Shown here: positions 25,683 through 32,116 of the stretch, one piece after another | Position numbering within the stretch: position 1 is the stretch's first letter | Layout: each line of letters starts with the position of its first letter | Source: an uncultured Pyrinomonadaceae bacterium | GTDB lineage: Bacteria > Acidobacteriota > Blastocatellia > Pyrinomonadales > Pyrinomonadaceae | Assembly: GCA_902805935.1 (NCBI GenBank) | Contig: CADCUR010000154.1 | Span: forward strand, 1 to 32,116 | DNA length: 32,116 nt | Direction of reading: 5' to 3' | Made by a program: the position numbers and the translations under genes | The notes under the pieces: model-generated | Told to the model about the DNA's origin: nothing | Databases searched by the model: none | The model's input: only the letters and a program-made list of their open reading frames with translations

Positions 25683-26885
25683 ATGCGTCAGAAAACAATT
25701 TTATTGACTTTACTGGTATTTTTAGCGGGCGCGTCCTTCGCGGTTCGGGCGCAGGACGCGCTTAAACCGAGCGTCGTAATGGGCGAAGTTTCCTCGCTTA
25801 CGGTGAGCGAAATCGTTTTGCAGACCAAAGATGGCGCGGTGTCGGCAGTCTTGTCGGACAAAACCGAATACAAGCGCGTTTCGCCGGAAAACCCGAGCTT
25901 AAAAACCGCCGTCGCCGCGACGTTCGCCGACATCGGCGCGGGCGATAAAGTCGTCGTGTCGGGCATTATGGCGGCGGATAAAAAATCAATTCCGGCGCGG
26001 ACGGTTTATCTGATGACCAAAGCGGACATCGCCGGTCGGCAAGCAAAAGACCAAGAGCGTTGGAAGACGCGCGGTATTTCAGGACAAGTCGCGGCGGTAA
26101 ACGCGCAAACCAAAGAAATCACCGTTTCCTCCCGCGGAATAATGGGCGAAACGAAAACGATTCTCACTCCGAAAGACGATGCAAAGTTTCGTCGTTACGC
26201 GCCGGATTCGGTCAGGTATGACGAAGCGAAAACGAGTTCGCTCGACGAGATAAAAGTCGGCGATTCGGTTCGCGCGCTCGGCGACAAATCGGCGGACGGC
26301 GCGACGTTCAAAGCCGAAGAAATTATTAGCGGCTCGTTTCAAACCATCGGCGGAACGATCACGGCGATTGACGCAGCGAAAAACGAAATCACCATCACAA
26401 ACATTCAAACGAAAAAGCCGGTAACAATCGTCGTCGGGCAAAATTCGGTTTTGAAACAATTTCCGGCTGAGATGGCGCAAAGATTCGCAGCGTTCCAAGC
26501 GGGCGGTGGTGGAGCAATGCAGCCGCCGACGGGAATGCGCCCGCCGCAGGCGAATCAGCCGGGCGGACAAACGAATCCACAGGGACAAGGCGCGCCGAAC
26601 GGAATGCGACCGGGCGGCGGTGGCGGAATGCGCGGCGCGGGCGGCATTGACGAAATGCTTGAACGCTTTCCGACGATTACGATTACCGATTTGAAAGTCG
26701 GCGAGATTATCGCTTTTTCCAGCACGAAAACCCAAAACGCCGACCGCGTTACGGCGATAAAACTTTTGTCGGGTGTCGAACCGTTTTTGAAAGCTCCGCA
26801 GCAAGCCGCCGGCAACAACAGCGGACGGCGCGGCGCCGATGCCGGTTTTAGTATTCCCGGACTTGAAGGCGGCGGCGGATTTTAA
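25683..26885 (+). CDS. Secreted DUF5666 repeat protein
   Basis: Exported 400-residue protein with a signal peptide (MRQKTILLTLLVFLAGASFA, cleavage near VRAQ). It carries about three DUF5666-like beta units (VMGEVSSLTVSEIVLQTKDG; GISGQVAAVNAQTKEITVSS; GGTITAIDAAKNEITITNI), then a Pro/Gly/Gln-rich stretch (residues ~275-320) and an FPTITITDLKVGEIIAF unit. The start ATG is 187 nt after the previous operon. A TTGACA hexamer at 25555-25560 could be a -35 box, but no good -10 follows at 17 nt. Function unknown; it probably folds into repeated small beta-barrels in the periplasm or outside the cell. Confidence 0.8.
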   Translation: MRQKTILLTLLVFLAGASFAVRAQDALKPSVVMGEVSSLTVSEIVLQTKDGAVSAVLSDKTEYKRVSPENPSLKTAVAATFADIGAGDKVVVSGIMAADKKSIPARTVYLMTKADIAGRQAKDQERWKTRGISGQVAAVNAQTKEITVSSRGIMGETKTILTPKDDAKFRRYAPDSVRYDEAKTSSLDEIKVGDSVRALGDKSADGATFKAEEIISGSFQTIGGTITAIDAAKNEITITNIQTKKPVTIVVGQNSVLKQFPAEMAQRFAAFQAGGGGAMQPPTGMRPPQANQPGGQTNPQGQGAPNGMRPGGGGGMRGAGGIDEMLERFPTITITDLKVGEIIAFSSTKTQNADRVTAIKLLSGVEPFLKAPQQAAGNNSGRRGADAGFSIPGLEGGGGF

Positions 26886-26931
26886 TTTCATAATTACCTT
26901 CGCGCCGTCAAAAGCGCAATTTTGATTAATC

Positions 26932-26979
26932 GGCGTGAGCGCGGACGGGCGTTCACGCCAGCCGCCGATTTTCGGCGGC
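26932..26979 (+). terminator. Tandem hairpins directly upstream of the Oar-like receptor
   Basis: Hairpin 1: GGCGTGA (26932-26938) with TCACGCC (26953-26959). Hairpin 2: GCCGCCGA (26961-26968) with TCGGCGGC (26972-26979), loop TTT, followed by GTTATTTTATTAT. Hairpin 2 looks like an intrinsic terminator for the DUF5666 transcript, but its stem ends only 13 nt before the receptor ATG, so it could also act as an attenuator. Confidence 0.65.
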
Positions 26980-26992
26980 GTTATTTTATTAT

Positions 26993-29900
26993 ATGAAACA
27001 GGTAAAATTATTTTTATTCATCGGACTTATCACATTATTTTTTAATTCGGCAGCGTTCGCTCAAACGGCGGGCGGTTTGCGCGGGCAAGTCGTTGACAGT
27101 CTCGGCGCGGTCGTCATCGGCGCGACCGTCACGGCGGTTGATCAGAGCGGCAGGGAAAAAAGCAGCGTCACTAACAATCAGGGCGAATTTACGATTAGCG
27201 GACTCGCACCCGGCGATTATATCGTGCGGGCAACAGCGCCGAATTTCGGACTTTATGAAAATACGGCGGTCGCAATCGCGGCGGGTCAGCGCGAGGAATT
27301 GACCATTGCTTTGTCGGTTCAAGGGGCGACGGAAAACGTTGACGTTTCCGGCAGCGAAGGCATTAACACCGATAACGAAAACAACGCCAGCGCGACGGTT
27401 TTGAACGAAAAAGATTTAGAAGCGTTGCCCGACGACCCGGCGGAACTCGAAGCGGCTTTGCAGGCGCTTGCCGGACCTTCGGCGGGACCGAATGGCGGGC
27501 AGATTTACATTGACGGTTTCACGGGCGGCAGACTTCCTCCAAAAGAAGCGATTAGGGAAATTCGCATCAATCAAAATCCGTTTTCGGCTGAGTTCGAGCG
27601 CCTTGGTTTCGGACGCATCGAGATTTTAACCAAGCCCGGTTCAGACCGCTGGCGCGGGCAGGCGTTTTTGAATTTCAATGACGAGAGTTTGAATTCGCGC
27701 AATCCGTTTGCGCCGAATCGCGCGTCGAGCCAGTTCAGATTTTACGGCGGTAGCGTCAGCGGTCCGATTCAAAAAGGAAAATCTTCGTTCTTTCTGGACA
27801 TCAATAACCGCGAAGTTGACAATGCTTCGCTCGTCAACGCGCTCGTTTTAGACCCGGCTTTTAACTTCTCGAATTTTCAGGAAGAATTTAGAATTCCAAC
27901 GCGCCGCTTTTCTGTCAGTCCGCGCTTCGATTATCAGATAAACGAAAACAATACGCTCGTGGCGCGTTACAGTTTCTCGCGCAACACGACGGACAATCTC
28001 GGCATCGGCGACACTTCTTTGCCGTCGCGCGCTTACGAGTCAACGAACACCGAACACGAATTTCGCTTGACGGAAACGATGATTATCAACCCGAAAACCA
28101 TCAACGAAACCCGTTTTCAATATGAAATCGAACGCAGCGAACAAACCGGCGACAACGCCGTGCCGACCATTGTCGTGCCGTCGGCGTTCACCGGCGGCGG
28201 CGCGCAAATCGGGTTGAATTTTAATCGCAACAATAACTGGGAACTGTCGAATTATACGACCACGATTTTGGGGAAAGCCTCGCAGCATTCGATTAAATTC
28301 GGCGCGCGCGTTCGCGGCATTACCATCAAAGACCGCTCGGAATCGAACTACGGCGGCAGTTTCACTTTTCCGGGATTTAGGCTAGCGGATGGAACGACGA
28401 TTAGCCCGCTCGAACAATATCGTCAAAATCTTCTGGGCAATACCGACCCCAGATTTAATCCGACGCAGTTCTCGATTACGGCGGGCGAGCCGCTGGCAGA
28501 CGTTTCGCGCTACGATGTCGGCGCATTCGTCACTGACGATTGGCGTATCAGCCCGGAACTGACGTTGGGCTTCGGTCTGCGTTACGAAAATCAGACGAAC
28601 ATCAACGACAACTTTAATTTCGCGCCGCGCTTTTCGTTCGCATATTCGCCGGGCGCGGGCGGCGCGCGTCAGCCGAAAACGGTTTTTCGCGGCGGTTTCG
28701 GCATTTTCTACGACCGTTTCAGTGAAAATCTAACTCTTCAAGCCGAGCGTTTTAACGGTTTGAATCAATTGAGTTTGATTGTCAGCGCGAACGACCCCGA
28801 CCCGTCGCGGCGCGCAGCAGCGCTCGCGCTTTTGAATCAGCCGACGTTCACTTTAAATGGTGTGACGAACGTTCCGACGGCAGCGCAGATTTTGGCGGTT
28901 CTGCCGCAATCGAACACGATTACGCAGGTGGCGAATGATTTGCGTTCGCCGGTGACTTATCAAGCCGCGCTCGGCGTCGAACGTCAACTGCCGCTGAAAA
29001 CCACGATGACGGTTTTCTATATTGCGTCGAGAAATCTGTATCTGCTCAGATCGCGCAACATTAATGCGCCGATTTGCCCGACCGGAGAAAATTGTAATAA
29101 CGCGCCGCGTCCATTGCCGACGCGCGGCAATATTTTTCAATACGAATCGAGCGGCGTTTTAAATCAGCAGCAGCTTATCGTCAATTTCCGCACGACTTTG
29201 AATCCGAACTTTTCCATTTTCGGAAACTATCGTCTCGGTTTCGCCAACAGCAATGCTGACGGCGCGGGCAGCTTCCCGGCTTACAGCTACGATTTGAGCG
29301 ACGAGTACGGGAACGCGGCTTTCGACGTGCGCCATAATTTTTTCATCGGCGGTTCAATGACGATGCCTTGGAAAGTGCGCGTCAGCCCGTTCATCGTCGC
29401 TTCATCCGGCAGACCGTTTAATATCACGACCGGCGTTGACACGAACGGCGACACGCGCTTTGCCGAACGCCCGACATTCGCGGCTCTGAGCGCACGCTGC
29501 AATACGCTCGGATTGACCGATTCGTTTTGCAACGTCGGCGACGTTTCTGATGCGAACGCGATTATTCCGCGAAATTACGGTAGAGGTCCTGCGTTTTTCA
29601 ACGTCAACTTGCGGCTCGATAAAACATTCGGCTTCGGCGGTTCGAGAAGCACGGCGGCGACAGCGACAACGACGGACGCACCCGGACAAAGCAGCGGACA
29701 AATTCCCGGCGCGGGCGGCGGTCGCGGCGGTCGCGGCGGAAACCGCGGCGGAAGCGGAGGCGGCGGAAATCGCGGCGGTGTAGGCGGTGGCGGTTTCGGC
29801 GGCGGCTTTGGCGGCGGAAGCGACAAGCCTTATAACTTAACCGTCGGCTTGCAATTTTCCAATTTATTCAACCGCACAAATCTCAACACGCCGATCGGCA

Positions 29901-30034
29901 ATTTGAGTTCGAGTCGTTTCGGTCAGTCAACCTCGCTGGCAAACTCCTTCGGCGGATTTGGCGGAGGCGGCGGTTTCGGAGGCGGAAATTCCGGCAATCG
30001 CCGCGTCGAATTGCAAATGCGGTTTAGCTGGTAA
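26993..30034 (+). CDS. Oar-like TonB-dependent outer-membrane receptor with Gly-rich insertions
   Basis: Large outer-membrane protein (1013 residues). Signal peptide (FLFIGLITLFFNSAAFAQ), then a carboxypeptidase-regulatory-like beta domain at about residues 25-110 (GGLRGQVVDSLGAVVIGATV; FTISGLAPGDYIVRATAPNF), a plug-like domain (~115-220; IYIDGFTGGRLPPKEAIREI; ERLGFGRIEILTKPGSDRWR) and a beta barrel to the C-terminus, ending RVELQMRFSW with the terminal aromatic typical of barrels. Two Gly-rich low-complexity insertions, at about residues 904-943 and 985-1002, interrupt the last strands. No clear TonB box was seen. This group is very common in Acidobacteriota and is usually linked to polysaccharide or peptide uptake, or adhesion; the substrate is unknown. 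Confidence 0.87.
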   Translation: MKQVKLFLFIGLITLFFNSAAFAQTAGGLRGQVVDSLGAVVIGATVTAVDQSGREKSSVTNNQGEFTISGLAPGDYIVRATAPNFGLYENTAVAIAAGQREELTIALSVQGATENVDVSGSEGINTDNENNASATVLNEKDLEALPDDPAELEAALQALAGPSAGPNGGQIYIDGFTGGRLPPKEAIREIRINQNPFSAEFERLGFGRIEILTKPGSDRWRGQAFLNFNDESLNSRNPFAPNRASSQFRFYGGSVSGPIQKGKSSFFLDINNREVDNASLVNALVLDPAFNFSNFQEEFRIPTRRFSVSPRFDYQINENNTLVARYSFSRNTTDNLGIGDTSLPSRAYESTNTEHEFRLTETMIINPKTINETRFQYEIERSEQTGDNAVPTIVVPSAFTGGGAQIGLNFNRNNNWELSNYTTTILGKASQHSIKFGARVRGITIKDRSESNYGGSFTFPGFRLADGTTISPLEQYRQNLLGNTDPRFNPTQFSITAGEPLADVSRYDVGAFVTDDWRISPELTLGFGLRYENQTNINDNFNFAPRFSFAYSPGAGGARQPKTVFRGGFGIFYDRFSENLTLQAERFNGLNQLSLIVSANDPDPSRRAAALALLNQPTFTLNGVTNVPTAAQILAVLPQSNTITQVANDLRSPVTYQAALGVERQLPLKTTMTVFYIASRNLYLLRSRNINAPICPTGENCNNAPRPLPTRGNIFQYESSGVLNQQQLIVNFRTTLNPNFSIFGNYRLGFANSNADGAGSFPAYSYDLSDEYGNAAFDVRHNFFIGGSMTMPWKVRVSPFIVASSGRPFNITTGVDTNGDTRFAERPTFAALSARCNTLGLTDSFCNVGDVSDANAIIPRNYGRGPAFFNVNLRLDKTFGFGGSRSTAATATTTDAPGQSSGQIPGAGGGRGGRGGNRGGSGGGGNRGGVGGGGFGGGFGGGSDKPYNLTVGLQFSNLFNRTNLNTPIGNLSSSRFGQSTSLANSFGGFGGGGGFGGGNSGNRRVELQMRFSW

Positions 30035-30052
30035 ATAAAAGTCCAAAGGTTA

Positions 30053-30093
30053 AAAAGTCCGAAGTCGGAACACATTCCTGACTTCGGACTTTT
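30053..30093. terminator. Inverted repeat between convergent Oar-like and htrA genes
   Basis: AAAAGTCCGAAGTC (30053-30066) is perfectly complementary to GACTTCGGACTTTT (30080-30093), with an inner GGAA/TTCC pairing. It is flanked by further AAAGTCC and GACTTTTT units (to 30112), linking it to the heptamer repeat family. It sits between convergent genes and may terminate both. Confidence 0.8.
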
Positions 30094-30116
30094 GACTTTT
30101 TGACTTTTTACCTTTA

Positions 30117-31655
30117 TTAGCTCGGTCTGACCGTCAAATAAACTGTTTGACCTTTTCGTGCAATCAGCAGCAGAATCGGACGGTCGCCCGCTTTGTCGAG
30201 AGCGGCTTGCACTTCGTCGAGCGAACCGACGGCTTGCCGGTTAATGGTTAAAATCACGTCGCCGCGAGCCGCGCCGACTTTTGCCGCCGCGCCGTTCGGG
30301 TCAACGTCAGTAATGACTACGCCGCCGCTGCTTTCGGGCAGTTCAAGTTGACGAGCGATTAAAGGGGTCAATGGCTGCAAGTTTAATCCTAATTTGCCGC
30401 CTTCGTTTGGTGTTTGCGCGCCTCTGTCGCTTTCGTTTGGTTGAGCGGTTTTTGCATTTTCCGGGTTTAATTCATCTAACACAACCGGCAGTTCCTGTTC
30501 CTGACCGTCGCGCACGATTCTTAATTTTATTTCAGTTCCGGGCTGCGTTCCGGCGACTTTGTTGCGAAGAACATTTGTGTCGTCAATCGTCTCGCCGTTG
30601 ATGGCAATAATCACGTCGTCGCGTTTGACGCCGGCTTTCTCTGCCGCGCCGCCGCGCTTGACATCGTTAATCAGAACGCCTTTGGTGTCTTTCAGTTTGA
30701 AAAAATCTTTTATTTCTTCGTTGACGGCTTGAATGCCTACGCCGAGCAAACCGCGCCGCACTCTGCCGGTGGCGACGAGTTGTTCCAAAACTCCTTTCGC
30801 CATATTCGTCGGAATGGCAAAGCCGATGCCGATGCTGCCGCCGCCTTGCCCGCCGCCGGTCGAAAGAATCTGCGAGTTAATTCCGATTAGCTCACCCGCG
30901 ATATTAATCAGCGCGCCGCCGGAATTTCCTCGATTAATCGGCGCGTCGGTTTGCAGAAAATCTTCAAAGCTGTTGCCGTCACTCAAACCCGTGCGCCGCC
31001 CTTTCGCGCTGATGATGCCGGCCGTCACCGTTTGCCCGATGCCGAGCGGATTGCCGATTGCCAGCACGACGTCGCCGACGCGCACGTTGTCGGAATTTCC
31101 GAGATTTAGAAAAGGTAGATCCGTCGCTTCGATTTTCAAAACCGCCAGGTCCGAAGGCTCGTCCAGCCCGACGATTCGCGCGTCATAGGTTTTATCGTCG
31201 CTCATCAGCACGGTGATTTTCTCTGCGCCTTCGACGACGTGATTATTCGTCAAAACCGTGCCGTCGGCGCTGACGATGACGCCCGAACCGAGACCGCGCT
31301 GCGTCGGCGGTTGCGGCTGCTGTCCGCGATTCTGCGGCTGCTGCGGGGAATTAAAAAAATCGTCAAGTCCGAATTGCTGCGGCTGTTGCGGCGATTGTCT
31401 GCCTTTGATTTCGGCTTCGATTCGCACGACGGCGGGCGAAGTTTTCTGCACGACATCGGCGTATGAAGTCCGCACGCCGTCAACCACGACCGGCGCGGGC
31501 GGCGCAAGCGGCTGCGCGGGCGTTTCGGCGGTCGAAACCGGCTGCTGTCCGCCGAACTGTCCGAATTTACAACCTGAAATCAAAAAAAGTGAAAGTATCA
31601 GCAGGAAACCTGCGAATTTGTAATTTCTAATCCGTCTGCTCGTTTTATTTAACAT
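30117..31655 (-). CDS. HtrA/DegQ family serine protease, lipoprotein
   Basis: Envelope protease/chaperone that degrades misfolded proteins. 512 residues. The N-terminus carries a lipoprotein signal with lipobox LISGC (Cys29). A Gln/Pro-rich stretch precedes the trypsin-like domain with the intact catalytic triad: His in LTNNHVVEG, Asp in EPSDLAVLKIE, Ser in NRGNSGGALIN. Two PDZ domains follow (GLLGVGIQAVNEEIKDFF and on; SSGGVVITDVDPNGAAAKVG and on). The ATG is preceded by GGAG on the minus strand. It could serve as the quality-control partner of the nearby envelope genes, although its own operon is single. Confidence 0.94.
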   Translation of the reverse strand: MLNKTSRRIRNYKFAGFLLILSLFLISGCKFGQFGGQQPVSTAETPAQPLAPPAPVVVDGVRTSYADVVQKTSPAVVRIEAEIKGRQSPQQPQQFGLDDFFNSPQQPQNRGQQPQPPTQRGLGSGVIVSADGTVLTNNHVVEGAEKITVLMSDDKTYDARIVGLDEPSDLAVLKIEATDLPFLNLGNSDNVRVGDVVLAIGNPLGIGQTVTAGIISAKGRRTGLSDGNSFEDFLQTDAPINRGNSGGALINIAGELIGINSQILSTGGGQGGGSIGIGFAIPTNMAKGVLEQLVATGRVRRGLLGVGIQAVNEEIKDFFKLKDTKGVLINDVKRGGAAEKAGVKRDDVIIAINGETIDDTNVLRNKVAGTQPGTEIKLRIVRDGQEQELPVVLDELNPENAKTAQPNESDRGAQTPNEGGKLGLNLQPLTPLIARQLELPESSGGVVITDVDPNGAAAKVGAARGDVILTINRQAVGSLDEVQAALDKAGDRPILLLIARKGQTVYLTVRPS

Positions 31656-31864
31656 CTATAATTTCTCCAAAAAATCGTTACTGCTTTATTGAATTCTACT
31701 CTAAAAGGTCGCGGTTTTGTAAAGGACGTTTCAGATATTAGTGTTTGATTTTACGAATAATTCTATAACAAAGTTCAAAGCGATCAACAGGAAAATAATA
31801 GTTTCCGTCTTAAACAAATCTTGAAAATTTACATTTTGTGAAAAAAAATAAAAGATAAAGAAAC
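31656..31864. other. Divergent intergenic region between htrA and kinase remnant
   Basis: 209 nt, AT-rich. The htrA Shine-Dalgarno lies at its left edge. No RNA gene, repeat or clear promoter pair was identified. Confidence 0.5.
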
Positions 31865-32113
31865 GTGAGATTGAATCATCTGAAAATTTTATTGCCATAT
31901 GGGCTCGCCGTATTCGGTTTGGCGATTTTAACGTGGGGAATGCACGCGCTCGGAAACCACATCAATCCGATCACGGTCGCCCTTGTATTTTTGCTTTTCG
32001 TTTTCTTTACCGCCACTGTTTTCGGAAGCAAAGCCGGATTATTCGCTTCGATTGAAGACGGCGCAAACGGCAGCCGGTTTGCGTTTGATTTGCCGCTGAA
32101 ATTTAATGAGTGA
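31865..32113 (+). pseudogene. Internally deleted DUF4118 sensor histidine kinase remnant
   Basis: An 82-residue frame starting at GTG 31865. Residues 1-58 match the start of a DUF4118 (KdpD-type) membrane domain: LLPYGLAVFGLAILTWGMHA, PITVALVFLLFVFFTATVFG, SKAGLFAS. In intact kinases this continues into more helices and then the dimerisation and ATPase domains. Here it jumps to IEDGANGSRFAFDLPLKFNE, which reads like the extreme C-terminus of a HATPase domain (the FxFxLPL ending). So the middle of the gene appears to be missing. It ends 3 nt before the window edge; a real deletion and an assembly error are both possible. Confidence 0.6.
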
Positions 32114-32116
32114 AAC

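Noticed and set aside
26079-26891. 270-residue minus-strand reading frame
   Set aside because: Antisense shadow of the DUF5666 gene with biased Arg/Ser composition and no recognisable motif.

Overview
The window reads as a chromosomal segment of an acidobacterium, most likely class Blastocatellia (Pyrinomonadaceae-like). This is inferred from gene content: a tandem pair of acidobacterial-type VWFA proteins, an Oar-like TonB-dependent receptor, a type II/IV pilus cluster with a secretin-cohesin fusion, a small microcompartment locus, and lipoproteins with Asn/Thr/Ala-rich tails. No 16S or other phylogenetic marker was available to confirm it. No tRNA, rRNA, insertion sequence or CRISPR array was seen.

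Layout. 1-2100: bifunctional (p)ppGpp synthetase/hydrolase (rel). Its first ~165 nt are inverted relative to the rest. 2273-4333: RidA, ribosomal protein L28 (minus) and a SurA-like lipoprotein chaperone. 4404-8819: ABC-F ATPase, then guaB and a RodZ-like protein on the minus strand. 9033-12123: four-gene microcompartment island (BMC-H shell protein, CoA-acylating aldehyde dehydrogenase, membrane zinc-ribbon protein, second BMC-H). 12216-14379: two VWFA proteins (minus). 14738-22749: pilus/type II secretion operon (GspF/PilC, GspE/PilB, secretin+cohesin, two GspG-like pseudopilins, PilM). 22918-25495: ECF sigma factor, DUF4870 membrane protein, zinc-finger anti-sigma factor and a bactofilin-like membrane protein. 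25683-30034: DUF5666 protein and Oar-like receptor. 30117-31655: HtrA/DegQ lipoprotein protease (minus). 31865-32113: internally deleted DUF4118 histidine kinase remnant.

The most unusual signal is a family of short heptamer-based repeats scattered through the window. Intergenic copies form long near-perfect hairpins. Others sit in frame inside unrelated genes: a 79-nt copy in the ABC-F ATPase and another in the aldehyde dehydrogenase (66/79 identical, same reading frame), a second array in the dehydrogenase, and arrays that form the cleaved leader peptides of both pseudopilins. Because seven is not a multiple of three, a heptamer array with no stop triplet encodes the same cyclic seven-residue peptide in every frame, which may explain why coding sequence tolerates it.

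Both window edges carry anomalies: the rel inversion on the left and the kinase deletion on the right. Assembly or amplification chimeras should be excluded before either is interpreted biologically.
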